Below are positions 16,968 to 25,411 of a stretch of 45,751 nucleotides of DNA, in pieces. Position 1 is the stretch's first letter. Each line of letters begins with the position of its first letter. Position numbers and translations under genes: made by a program. Origin of the DNA: Antiquaquibacter metalliresistens (GTDB taxonomy: Bacteria > Actinomycetota > Actinomycetes > Actinomycetales > Microbacteriaceae); assembly GCF_029211225.1 (NCBI RefSeq), contig NZ_JARGEM010000011.1, positions 1 to 45,751 on the forward strand. Reading direction: 5' to 3'. The notes below the pieces were generated by a model. It was not told the origin of the DNA. It worked only from the letters and a program-made list of their open reading frames with translations, and searched no databases.

Positions 16968-17284
16968 GTCAAGGGTGCCGCTTTGCGGCATCGCGCAGCG
17001 ACGCGCCAGCGCCCTTGACGCCGTGGTGGTCGGCACTAGCCTCCTCGGCAAAGGGGGGCAGGGAGGATCCAACGCACGCCGCGGGAACGACTCACGGCGT
17101 CGCGCCCGACGCGTCCGGAGAGGTGCTGGCTGCCGGAGGCAGCGCCCAGTGCCGCATGGCTGCTGAGACAGTGCACCGCCACGGCCCTCCGGGGGCCGAG
17201 TGCGGAGCAAGCTATACACTTAGGGGACCTAAGTGGGCTTGGATGCTCGACTTTCGCGTCGAGCATCGGCATACTGGCCGTATG
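16968..17284. other. Candidate origin of transfer (oriT) upstream of the mobilization genes
   Basis: The 458-base gap 16877-17334 directly precedes the MobC-like and relaxase genes and is rich in inverted repeats: GTCAAGGG/CCCTTGAC (16968-16975, 17012-17019); CACTTAGG-GGA-CCTAAGTG (17217-17235); ATGCTCGAC-TTTCGC-GTCGAGCAT (17243-17266); and CATAC-TGGCC-GTATG (17270-17284). MOBP relaxases usually nick beside such repeats next to their own operon. The exact nic site is not identifiable by eye. No ORF in this gap looks coding. Confidence 0.55.
17217..17235. promoter_or_regulatory. Promoter/operator overlap before mobC
   Basis: A TATACACT hexamer region (a -10-like TACACT at 17215-17220) overlaps the perfect 8-bp inverted repeat CACTTAGG-GGA-CCTAAGTG. 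This is the arrangement expected for an autoregulated mobilization operon, with the MobC-like protein as the likely repressor. Confidence 0.45.
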
Positions 17285-17334
17285 GTCCCCGCCCAGGAGC
17301 GGGGTCGCTGCGCTGGGCCGGGAGGGGGCACGAG

Positions 17335-17727
17335 ATGTCGGGTGACACTCGAGCGAGCCTGTTCGGGCGACGTCGACGAGCGAATGTCGCCGGCGGCCGG
17401 AGCATCGACTTCCGTGTGAAGGCGACGCCTGAGGAAGCTGACGCACTGCGTGCGGCCGCGGACGAGCTTGGCGTCAGCGTGCCGCGCCTGCTGCTCGAGC
17501 GGACGCTCACGGGCAGCGGTGAGACGGTGACGGAGCGGCGGCAGCTGGGTTTCGAGCTGTCGGAGCTTCGCCGACTGCTTGCGTCGATCGCGAACAACAC
17601 GAACCAGGTGGCGCGGTACACGAACGGCGAAGGCCACGTTCCTGCCTGGGCAAGCGACGTCGCTCTCGACTACGCGAATCTGCGACCGCAGATCAACGCG
17701 ATCATCGAGGGCCTGGCGCGGTCGTGA
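17335..17727 (+). CDS. mobC: MobC-like relaxosome accessory protein
   Basis: This 130-residue protein starts at ATG 17335 after GGAGGGGG. The N-terminus is basic, followed by SIDFRVKATPEEADALRAAADELGVSVPRLLLERTL, a ribbon-helix-helix-like unit. The C-terminus has the MobC hallmark LGFELSELRRLLASIANNTNQVARYTN. MobC proteins bind oriT and help the relaxase open the DNA. Its stop overlaps the relaxase start (GTGA at 17724-17727), so the two are coupled. Confidence 0.85.
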   Translation: MSGDTRASLFGRRRRANVAGGRSIDFRVKATPEEADALRAAADELGVSVPRLLLERTLTGSGETVTERRQLGFELSELRRLLASIANNTNQVARYTNGEGHVPAWASDVALDYANLRPQINAIIEGLARS

Positions 17728-19337
17728 TTCCGAACATCACGCGGGGTGATCGGTTCGGTGGGCTGATGTCCTACCTCGTGGGCGAGGGGCGGGCGAACGA
17801 GCACTCGAACCCGCACATCGTCGCCGGCGACGCGGACCTGCTGATGACGTGGGGTGGGCGGGAGCTAAGCCACGAGGACGCTCTTGTGATGGCCAACGAG
17901 CTGGACGAGTCGCGGCGCCTCATGGGCACTGAGGTCACCGTTCTGAAGCGCACCGTCGACGCCGGCAGCGGCGTGCTGCTCGAGGAGCGTCGACCAGCCC
18001 ACGTGTGGCACTGCTCGCTGTCGCTGAGCGCTGACGAGGGTCAGCTCAGCGACGAGCAATGGCAGACCATCGCAACACAGTTCGTAGATCGGATGGGCTT
18101 CACGGCGGAGAGCGGGAAGGCCGAGTGCCGGTGGGTTGCAGTCCGTCACGGGCTCTCGAAGAACGGCAATGACCACGTGCACATCGCGGTGTCGCTCGTT
18201 CGTGCAGACGGGACGAAAGCGAGCGTGCACAACGACTTCGATCGAGCACAACGCGTCTGCCGTGAGCTCGAGGAGGAGCACGGCCTCGCCATCACTGGCG
18301 ATCGCGCGGCGGGCCTTGGCACGCGCGGCGTCGATCCGGCGGTCGACGCCGGGTCCCGCGCTCGAGGACATGTGGAGCCCGACTCGGTGGCGCTCGCTCG
18401 GATGGTACGCGCGGCCGCAGCGACGTCGGCTGACGAGGCCGAGTTCGTTCGACGAGCTCGGCGAGCAGGACTGCTCATCCGCCCACGTTTCGCGCAGGGC
18501 ACCACCGACGTTGTCGCCGGCTACTCCGTGGCTTTGCGGCCGCGTGCCGCGGCCGCAAAGCCGGTGTGGTTCGGCGGGGGAAAGCTCGCGCGCGACCTGA
18601 CCCTCCCGCGCCTTCGCGCGGACTGGCCTGACACGGTGGAGGGCAGCACCGCGGCCATCGCCGAGTGGCGGGCAGCGTACAACGGCCAGCCGCCGGCGGC
18701 GCCGGGCGGGGAGGCTCGTGAGCCGGATCCGGAGCTGTGGAAGCAGTACGCGAGCGACGTGCGCGAGCTGCGCGAGCAGCTGCGCGGGGTGCCGATGGAT
18801 GACACGGCGACGTGGGCGGTCGTCGCTCGAGAATCTGCTGGCGTGTTCGCGGCCTGGTCCCAGCGAGTCGAGGTCGACGGGCCTGGGCCGCTCGCTCGAG
18901 TCTCCGATGAGCTTGCGCGCAGCGCGCAGATCCGTGCGCACCAGGTGCGTCCGCGGCCGACGCGACTCGTGAACGCGGGTTCGACCGCGCTACTCATCGC
19001 TGCCTCGGCGCTCAGACCGGACAGCGTGACGGCGCAGCTGATGCTGATCCGCGAGCTGGCTCGGGTGGCGCAGGCCATGCACGACGTGATCGCGGCTCGA
19101 GGCGACGCACGTCGTGCCGCTCAGATGGCCACAGTCATTCGTACGCAGCTTGCTGCGGTGACCGCCACCATGCCGGCGCCGGCGGCGCCGCCGACCACAG
19201 CAGCTGGGCTCGCCGTCGACGAGGTTCGACGCTTCGAGAGCGGATCCGCGCGGCCGCACGCGGCGCCGCCAAGCACACCGACTCGCCGACCGGACGAGGG
19301 CTTCTCGCCGGACCGCGCGGCAGACCTCGATCGCTGA
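17724..19337 (+). CDS. Relaxase (MOBP/VirD2-like mobilization nuclease)
   Basis: This 537-residue relaxase starts at GTG 17724. The N-terminal nuclease domain shows MIPNITRGDRFGGLMSYL with catalytic-tyrosine candidate Tyr17, the HVWHCSLSLSADEG strand (motif II) and the metal-binding three-His motif III: His in AVRHGLSKNGNDHVHIAVSLV plus the HVH pair. After about residue 200 come segments typical of the actinobacterial members (EPDSVALARMVRAAAATSADEAEFV, SRFGFR-like RRARRAGLLIRPRF). It nicks oriT and pilots the strand through the channel encoded at 20-28 kb. Confidence 0.9.
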   Translation: MIPNITRGDRFGGLMSYLVGEGRANEHSNPHIVAGDADLLMTWGGRELSHEDALVMANELDESRRLMGTEVTVLKRTVDAGSGVLLEERRPAHVWHCSLSLSADEGQLSDEQWQTIATQFVDRMGFTAESGKAECRWVAVRHGLSKNGNDHVHIAVSLVRADGTKASVHNDFDRAQRVCRELEEEHGLAITGDRAAGLGTRGVDPAVDAGSRARGHVEPDSVALARMVRAAAATSADEAEFVRRARRAGLLIRPRFAQGTTDVVAGYSVALRPRAAAAKPVWFGGGKLARDLTLPRLRADWPDTVEGSTAAIAEWRAAYNGQPPAAPGGEAREPDPELWKQYASDVRELREQLRGVPMDDTATWAVVARESAGVFAAWSQRVEVDGPGPLARVSDELARSAQIRAHQVRPRPTRLVNAGSTALLIAASALRPDSVTAQLMLIRELARVAQAMHDVIAARGDARRAAQMATVIRTQLAAVTATMPAPAAPPTTAAGLAVDEVRRFESGSARPHAAPPSTPTRRPDEGFSPDRAADLDR

Positions 19338-19363
19338 TCGAGAACGAGAACAAGGGGAGAGAG

Positions 19364-20152
19364 ATGGCTGAACAAGACGGGGTGGACGAAGAGATCAGCA
19401 ACGCGCTGCGGACCGGCCTTATGGCGGCGTCGCGCATCGGTGACCAGGTCGCGCGACTGCGTGAGAACCAGCTGCGTCACGCGGAGGCTCGCAGCGCCCA
19501 GGAGGCTCGCGAACTGCAGAACCGGCTCGACAGCGAGCGCCTGGCGGCACGCGCCGAGCTCGCAGTGGTCGACCGGCCCGAGTGGTGGTCGGGCGCAGAC
19601 GCGGCCGACATCACTGCTGCGTGGCAGACCGCCACGTCGTGGCGGGCCATCGACCCGGAGATGGAGCGGAAGGCACAGCACATCGAGCGCGAGGTCCAGA
19701 GCCGGTGGGATCTCGACATGGCTAACACCGGGGCGCGACCGGACCAGGTACGGGAGCACCTGCAGCGCATCCTGGCCTTGCACGGCGCGGCCGAGCACGA
19801 GATCTCCCAGCAGAAGCGGCTAGAACGAGAAGCGGTCGAACTGCTGCTCGAGGCGGATGCCCTGCAGAGCTCGCGTGACGCCGGCTACGTCGACGACATC
19901 CCTGCAGACGAGGCCAGGGAGGATCAGCTGCGCGATCGTGCCGACGCCCTGCAGGGCGATGCGGTCGCACACGAGCTGGCGGCCGCGCGGCTCCTGGCGG
20001 ACGCGGACGAGGAAGTGAGGCAGGCGAAGACCACGTCGGACAAAGGTCAGGCCTACCCGCCGCGTGCCGCGACCGTCGACGCCGGCCGTAAGGCACGTCG
20101 CCCTCGCCGGGTCGGCACTGACGTGGCGCAGGAGCGCAGCGTCAGTCGCTGA
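19364..20152 (+). CDS. Coiled-coil protein downstream of the relaxase
   Basis: This 262-residue, highly charged helical protein follows the relaxase by 26 bases with AGGGGAGAG as ribosome site. Coiled-coil-like stretches dominate residues 1-65 and 125-215 (RENQLRHAEARSAQEARELQNRLDSERLAARAELA; REAVELLLEADALQSS). A Trp-containing middle (RPEWWSGADAADITAAWQTATSWRAI) interrupts them, and the tail is basic. No family is recognised. Position and partner suggest a mobilization accessory protein. A strong terminator follows. Confidence 0.7.
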   Translation: MAEQDGVDEEISNALRTGLMAASRIGDQVARLRENQLRHAEARSAQEARELQNRLDSERLAARAELAVVDRPEWWSGADAADITAAWQTATSWRAIDPEMERKAQHIEREVQSRWDLDMANTGARPDQVREHLQRILALHGAAEHEISQQKRLEREAVELLLEADALQSSRDAGYVDDIPADEAREDQLRDRADALQGDAVAHELAAARLLADADEEVRQAKTTSDKGQAYPPRAATVDAGRKARRPRRVGTDVAQERSVSR

Positions 20153-20164
20153 TCGCGGGCAGAG

Positions 20165-20197
20165 AAAGGCCCCGGCGCACACCGCGCCGGGGCCTTT
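20165..20197. terminator. Bidirectional intrinsic terminator
   Basis: AAAGGCCCCGGCGC (20165-20178) pairs perfectly with GCGCCGGGGCCTTT (20184-20197), with T and A runs at the two outer edges. It lies between the plus-strand mobilization genes and the 3' end of the minus-strand conjugation operon. Confidence 0.9.
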
Positions 20198-20200
20198 TCG

Positions 20201-20635
20201 TCAGCCGAACGCCGATCGAAGGTCGTCTGGCACGACTTCAACGGGCAGAGGGCTCAACCGCCCGTCCTCAGCGTGAAGACCTTTGCGGCAGTGCCGGAAC
20301 GGGCCGTTCTCCGAGAGCAGGACCCGCATGTGCGGATCGGCGTGCGAAAGCCACCAGTTCGAGCCTCCCTCGCCCGGGTCGAGGCGCAGGAGCTCCCAGG
20401 CCCGCCACATCGCCTCAAGGCGCGCGATCGCCTCAGCGTGGTACCACCACTTCGTGCACCACCGGTTCGACGCGATGTCGAGATCTCGCTGATAGATCAG
20501 GACCAGGTACTGCTCCACGAAGTCGGGGAGCGTCGCGAACCGCAACTCGGGTGCGCCCTCCGGGTTCTCCGGCGTCGGTGCGTCAAGCTCGCCCGTCGAC
20601 GGGTTCAGTTCCTCCCCCCAGTCCGCCTCGCTCAT
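20201..20635 (-). CDS. DUF4913-family protein
   Basis: The 144-residue product starts at ATG 20635, overlapping the TraG stop by ATGA. It carries the DUF4913 pattern: LPDFVEQYLVLIYQRDL, then WCTKWWYHAEAIARLEAMWRAWELLRLDPGEG, then WWLSHADPHMRVLLSENGPFRHC. The family is common on actinobacterial conjugative plasmids next to traG or virB4-like genes and has no known biochemistry. It is the last gene of the leftward operon, directly before the terminator. Confidence 0.8.
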   Translation of the reverse strand: MSEADWGEELNPSTGELDAPTPENPEGAPELRFATLPDFVEQYLVLIYQRDLDIASNRWCTKWWYHAEAIARLEAMWRAWELLRLDPGEGGSNWWLSHADPHMRVLLSENGPFRHCRKGLHAEDGRLSPLPVEVVPDDLRSAFG

Positions 20636-22353
20636 GCCGGCAGCGCCGTCCGCTCGAGAGCCGGCGACGTCGCGCCGGCGATCGCGGCGCGGATTGCACC
20701 GGCGTGCGGACCGTTCATCCACGGCACCGTACGCACGAGAATCGCAGGGGTGCCCGAGTAGAGCAGGAGGGCGCGGCCGCGCGGCATCGCGCGGAGGTCC
20801 GAGACATCCAGGATGCGCTCACGGCGCGCCTGGAACGAGTTGGTCACCCCCTGGGAGCTGCGGCTCGTCGACCGCGCACTCACCTCGAACTCGCCCACGA
20901 GCTGAGAGAGGGCGGCCAAGAACTGCTCCTCGTCGACGCCGCCGAGGTAGAGCTTGGCGTTGGCCGCAGTCCACAGCTTCTGCATGCCGTCTCGTCCCCA
21001 TACCTCGACGCCCTGTGACCACGACTGCAGGATCGTGATGATCGAGATCCCACGCGACCCATAGTGCGAGTACAGGTCGGGCAGGTTGTTCCATCGGCAG
21101 ATGTTCGCCGCCTCATCGAGCACCAGGAGCATCGGGCGGGCAAGGCGACCACCAGGCTGCGTCTTGGCGTAGTCCTCGGCGGCCTCCGTCACCGCCACCG
21201 TGAGGGCGGTGACCAGCGGGCCGGTCGAGCCGCCACCTTCCTTCGAGAGCGAGTAGAGCGTCCCGGTCGATCGCACGAACTCTGCCGGCGAGAACTCTGG
21301 CCGCGACCCGAGCTCGGCAGGCTCGACCCAGCGCATCGCCTCGTCGTTGATCATGAAGGCCATGATCTGCTGGGCTGTGCCGTAAATGCCGCCTTTCTGC
21401 TTCTCCGGAGCCGAGACGATCTGGCGCACGCTCGCGGAGGGCTTCTCCTGGCCATGCTTGGCCAGGAGATACGCAGGCTCGTCGTCGTTGACGTCGGTAA
21501 GCCACATGTACACCTGCCCGAAGGGTCGCCGCTCGAGCGCGGCCGCGAGCAGGAATCCTGCGAGCAGCGTCTCCGCGCTGCCGTCGAAGAACGCATCGCG
21601 CCGTGAGGAGCGGTCGCGAGAAGCGTCGGAGAGCAGCTTTGCCAGCTGCGCCGCCTTCACCTCGTTCGTGACGAAGCTCAAGGGGTTCCACCACCAGGTC
21701 GCGGGCTCGTCCACGATGCCCTGCGGGTCAAAGACCCACACCTGGCCGACCTTCGCGCGCAGCGCACGGGTGGCGTCAACGACGTCCCGCTTGTTCGATG
21801 TCGTCACGACTGCTCCCGGCGCATCTGCGATCGCGGGAATGACCTGCGACGTCGTCTTGCCAGTGCGCGGGCCAGCAATGCAGACCCCCACGTCCTCCCA
21901 GCTCGTCATGAGGTCCACGCCGCCGGCGACGGTCCTTCCCACGAGCACCCCCGGTGACCCCTCGATTCCCAGGCGTGCGGCTTTCGCGGCCGCACCTCTG
22001 CGCGTCACGTCGAGGATCTCCCGACCTTGACCCATGTACCGCGCAGCGCGATCGATACGCTGGTGCCCGCCGCGACGCACCAGGCGCACGATCACTGTCG
22101 CCACCGCGGCGAGCACCACGAGAAGCGACGCCAGGACGATCCACGACTGCAGGGGCCAAGCAACGGTGCCCGATAGGAGCCCTCGGAGCACAGCACCCCA
22201 GTTCCCTGCCGGCAGCGGCATTCCCGCGAGACCATAGCCGAGGCGGAACGCGACAACGATGCTGCCCGCGATCGCCGCGGCGCCCGCGGCCAGACCCAAC
22301 AGCAGCCAGGTCTGAGCGCTGCTGTCGAGGCTGCTTCGGCGGGACGGTGCACT
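20632..22353 (-). CDS. TraG/VirD4-type coupling protein
   Basis: This 573-residue protein has two N-terminal membrane segments (about residues 16-38 and 70-95) followed by a RecA-like ATPase. Walker A is CIAGPRTGKTTSQ, Walker B is MLLVLDEAANICRW, and the arginine-finger region follows TILQSWSQG. It links the relaxosome to the transfer channel. GTG 22353 is chosen because GTAGGAGCCCCA precedes it and it lies 11 bases after the VirB4 stop. A longer frame from 22584 would overlap that gene by 220 bases with no membrane or family sequence. Confidence 0.9.
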   Translation of the reverse strand, partial: SAPSRRSSLDSSAQTWLLLGLAAGAAAIAGSIVVAFRLGYGLAGMPLPAGNWGAVLRGLLSGTVAWPLQSWIVLASLLVVLAAVATVIVRLVRRGGHQRIDRAARYMGQGREILDVTRRGAAAKAARLGIEGSPGVLVGRTVAGGVDLMTSWEDVGVCIAGPRTGKTTSQVIPAIADAPGAVVTTSNKRDVVDATRALRAKVGQVWVFDPQGIVDEPATWWWNPLSFVTNEVKAAQLAKLLSDASRDRSSRRDAFFDGSAETLLAGFLLAAALERRPFGQVYMWLTDVNDDEPAYLLAKHGQEKPSASVRQIVSAPEKQKGGIYGTAQQIMAFMINDEAMRWVEPAELGSRPEFSPAEFVRSTGTLYSLSKEGGGSTGPLVTALTVAVTEAAEDYAKTQPGGRLARPMLLVLDEAANICRWNNLPDLYSHYGSRGISIITILQSWSQGVEVWGRDGMQKLWTAANAKLYLGGVDEEQFLAALSQLVGEFEVSARSTSRSSQGVTNSFQARRERILDVSDLRAMPRGRALLLYSGTPAILVRTVPWMNGPHAGAIRAAIAGATSPALERTALPA

Positions 22354-22364
22354 CACTGGGGCTC

Positions 22365-23906
22365 CTACTCGTTGACGACCGCGTGCAGTCGGCGCACGGG
22401 CCTCTGCGGCGTTGCCGCCTTCTCGGACCATCGCTTGTTCGTGTCGTTGACCGCCAGCTCGGACTGCGTGAGCACCACCTGAACTGGGATGCCGGGGCGG
22501 CCACCGACCTTGATCAGGAACTTGCCCATGCCCGGTGGCTGCGCGACGCCCCCATCCGTATCCCAGCCCGGCGGGGTCTTCCACGACACGACGAGATCCT
22601 GCTCGGCCTGCGAGTAACGCACGACCTGCTGCAGCTTGCCCATCTCGGCATCCGGCAGACCGCCACAGATGACAATCGCAGAGCGCTCGATGAACCCCTT
22701 GGCCATCGCAGTCTCGTGCGCATTCGCGAGCTCGAGGTCACTCACCGTGTGGGTGATCATGACCTGCCCCACGCCGCGCTGCCGGTTCAGGCGCGTGAGC
22801 GCGTCGATCCGCTGAACGAGGCCGTGGCCGACACGGAGGCTCTTCCAGATCTCGTCCATCACCACCAGATAGTGCCTGCTGGGCTCCAGCCCTGCTTCAG
22901 CCAGCGCTTCGGCGACGCGGACCGTCCCGAACCCGTAGGACCAGCACGCGAGCAGCGTGGCGGCCTGCAACTCCTGGTTGTTCTCCCCGATGCCGGACAC
23001 GTCGAAGACGACGGGGCGATCGCGCTGCATCGACACGCTCGTCGGCTTCGAGAACATGCTCCCGAAGCGACTCGAGCCGATCAGCCCGCCGAGCGTCGCC
23101 TCAAGACCTTCCGTAATCTCCTGGTACCGGTCGGTGCGGCCGCGCGACACTGCGATCATCTGCAGCTCTTCCGGCGCCGACCTAATCACCTCGAGCAGAT
23201 CACCGAGAACAGGGGTGGCGTTGATGTCGCGCTCATCGAGGAGCTGCAGCGCGCGCTCGACGATCGCCTCCTCCCGATCGGTCGGTGGCTCACGGCGGGC
23301 GATGGTGATCAGGGACGCCACCATCGTCAGCCGGAGATCCCCGGCCTCGGCCATCAGACGGTCCGCGAGCTCGTCGTACCCTGCCGCTCGCAGACTGCCG
23401 GCAGCGGCTCGTGCCTCGCCCGGGTCGAGGATGTTCAGATGCCCACGGCCCGGGCCGAGGGTGATCACCTGACCATCGAGCTCGCGAATCAGGTCGACAT
23501 GGTCAGGTTTCGTGTCGCCCAGCACGAGCGGGATCACGCCCTGGTAGGAGAGACCCAGCATCATCCGGCGCACGAGTGAACTCTTGCCCAGGCCAGGTAG
23601 ACCCAACACGAACGCTGAAGGATTCGAGATGATGTTCGCTCTCGTGAACCACGAGATCGGGTCGCAGCTCACGGCGGCGCCGGTCACCAGGTGTAGCCCG
23701 AGCGGCACCCCAATCACCGGCGCGCCGGCGCCCGCGGCGAACGGAAAGAGGCCGCACACCTGGACCGTCGAGCCTCGCCACTCAGGTGCAGGCTGCAGCT
23801 GCGTCTGCGCCCCACGTCCAGGACCAAGCCAGCCTCGGCTACCTGGCCTGACCGGCCGTGCCGACGTTGCCGCCGACACCTTCGGTCTTGAGAACGGCCA
23901 GGCCAT
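22365..23906 (-). CDS. VirB4/TrbE-like conjugation ATPase
   Basis: The 513-residue protein begins with a short Pro/Gly-rich region, then IGVPLGLHLVTGAAVSCDPISWF, Walker A VLGLPGLGKSSLVRRM and the family GDTKPDHVDLIRELDG (VirB4 'GDxKxD' motif). It also has Walker B HYLVVMDEIWKSLR and the C-terminal MITHTVSDLE sensor region. It lacks the long N-terminal domain of classical VirB4; the SCO6880-like gene just upstream probably supplies that part, as in other actinobacterial systems. ATG 23906 overlaps the upstream TGA; GTG 23909 is an alternative start. Confidence 0.9.
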   Translation of the reverse strand: MAWPFSRPKVSAATSARPVRPGSRGWLGPGRGAQTQLQPAPEWRGSTVQVCGLFPFAAGAGAPVIGVPLGLHLVTGAAVSCDPISWFTRANIISNPSAFVLGLPGLGKSSLVRRMMLGLSYQGVIPLVLGDTKPDHVDLIRELDGQVITLGPGRGHLNILDPGEARAAAGSLRAAGYDELADRLMAEAGDLRLTMVASLITIARREPPTDREEAIVERALQLLDERDINATPVLGDLLEVIRSAPEELQMIAVSRGRTDRYQEITEGLEATLGGLIGSSRFGSMFSKPTSVSMQRDRPVVFDVSGIGENNQELQAATLLACWSYGFGTVRVAEALAEAGLEPSRHYLVVMDEIWKSLRVGHGLVQRIDALTRLNRQRGVGQVMITHTVSDLELANAHETAMAKGFIERSAIVICGGLPDAEMGKLQQVVRYSQAEQDLVVSWKTPPGWDTDGGVAQPPGMGKFLIKVGGRPGIPVQVVLTQSELAVNDTNKRWSEKAATPQRPVRRLHAVVNE

Positions 23907-25411
23907 CACATGCCCTTCAGTACTGCGCTGGGGGTCAGCATGTAGTCGCTGAGTACCAGGCCGAACGGGAGTGCGGCCGCGAAGCCCGAGTCCTGCGACC
24001 CGCTCATCGGTCGAAGGAACAGCCGAGCGCTCGCTGCCAGGTTCTCGATCGCAGCGGCCGCATCCGGCATCCGCGCCTCATCGAGCACCGTGGCGGTCAC
24101 CACCATCCCGAAGTTCACCAGTCCAGCGCCGCGCGCCTCCTCCTGCGCCGTCGCGACGGCCTGCGCATGCTCCGTCAGCGATCGCATTGACGGGACCATG
24201 GCCGACTGCGTGCGCGCCTGTGCCTGGGCTCGATCGCGCTCGACCAGCTCGGCTGCGCGGCCGGGCTCCACGGGACGGTAGAGAAGCGTGACCCGCTTCC
24301 TATCCACGGACGAGTGAGGCTCAAGCAGCCGCTGCAGCACGTTGGAGTACACCTCCCCTCGAGGTGCTTGGGACATCTGCCAGGTCCTCGAGTACCCCGA
24401 ATCGTGTCGATAGAAGTTCCACCCGGCGTCGGCGCCGACTGGTCCGACGTCGGACCAGTCAAGCGACACAGATTCGCCCTTCGCGCGCGCATCGGCAAAC
24501 GTCCCGGCGACGGCCGGGTCATAGGCGACACGAGCGACCTCGCACAGCTCGAGCGCGGAGAGTGGGCGTACTGCACCCGCGCCGGTGCCTGAAAGCTGCT
24601 GGCTCATCAGGCCGATCCGGCTCGCCAGATCGTGGGCGACGTCCTCCGTCGTACGGCGCTGTCCGCCCTCACGCATCTGGCCGCGGAAGGTGACAGCGAT
24701 AAAGGCACGCACCGTGGCAGACCCACGGGGATACTCCTCCACAATCTGACTCATCACAGACCGCGCGAGTGCCGGCGCCGTCGGCGAGATCGTGCTCTCC
24801 ACCTCGCGACGCAGCCGCGCCCCGAAATCAGGCGCCGTCTCGACCGTCACCGAGGCGGCGACCGCGCCTGGCTCGTTGCCAAGGGCGTTCAGCCATTGCC
24901 CCCAGTGTGCGACCCACAGGTCGACCTGGCTCTGGTCGACCAGGGATGCCCCGTCCGGGTCACCCTGGAAGACCACCGTGAAGTGATTCTTCGAGGGCAA
25001 ATGGATGAGCCCAAACGGTCGATCCCACGAATCGCGGTGCTCCGTGAGTACCGTCTGCGCAAGCAGTCCCGGCAGCTGGTTCTTCCCCCACGGAGTGAAG
25101 CCCAGCGGACCTGAGCGGTAGACGTTCGTCTTCGCCCGGTGCCCTCGACGGAATGCCAGTCTGGCCTGCGCCCTGCTCATGAGTGACCTTCCGTGCTTGT
25201 CCTTGCGTGTGACCGAAAACAGAATGAGGGCGAGCAGCGCGGCGCCCGCGAGAGCGATCCAGATATTCGTCGCCATGAGCAGCACAACCAGGACGATCAT
25301 GCCGCCAAGCAGGGCCATCGTCGTACCGAAGTCCAGGCTGCCGATCCCCGCCGTCCGAGGCTCTCGCCAGTTGCCGTAGGTGCGCAGCTTCGCCGACTCA
25401 GTTGCTGCCAT
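23906..25411 (-). CDS. SCO6880-like conjugation membrane protein
   Basis: This 501-residue protein has a paired membrane hairpin at about residues 28-70 (TTMALLGGMIVLVVLLMATNIWIALAGAALLALILF; PrgI-like). A long cytosolic region of the SCO6880 family follows: RAKTNVYRSGPLGFTPWGKNQLPGLL, FGLIHLPSKNHFTVVFQGDPDG and the QVDLWVAHWGQWL helix. Members pair with a short VirB4 ATPase to form the equivalent of a full VirB3-VirB4 module. ATG 25411 sits 11 bases inside the end of the TrbL-like gene, indicating tight coupling. A longer frame from 25678 is a shadow of that gene's low-complexity tail. Confidence 0.85.
   Translation of the reverse strand: MAATESAKLRTYGNWREPRTAGIGSLDFGTTMALLGGMIVLVVLLMATNIWIALAGAALLALILFSVTRKDKHGRSLMSRAQARLAFRRGHRAKTNVYRSGPLGFTPWGKNQLPGLLAQTVLTEHRDSWDRPFGLIHLPSKNHFTVVFQGDPDGASLVDQSQVDLWVAHWGQWLNALGNEPGAVAASVTVETAPDFGARLRREVESTISPTAPALARSVMSQIVEEYPRGSATVRAFIAVTFRGQMREGGQRRTTEDVAHDLASRIGLMSQQLSGTGAGAVRPLSALELCEVARVAYDPAVAGTFADARAKGESVSLDWSDVGPVGADAGWNFYRHDSGYSRTWQMSQAPRGEVYSNVLQRLLEPHSSVDRKRVTLLYRPVEPGRAAELVERDRAQAQARTQSAMVPSMRSLTEHAQAVATAQEEARGAGLVNFGMVVTATVLDEARMPDAAAAIENLAASARLFLRPMSGSQDSGFAAALPFGLVLSDYMLTPSAVLKGM

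Noticed and set aside
21954-23579. 541-codon plus-strand frame opposite the VirB4 and TraG genes
   Set aside because: Antisense shadow; the minus strand has Walker motifs and operon overlaps.
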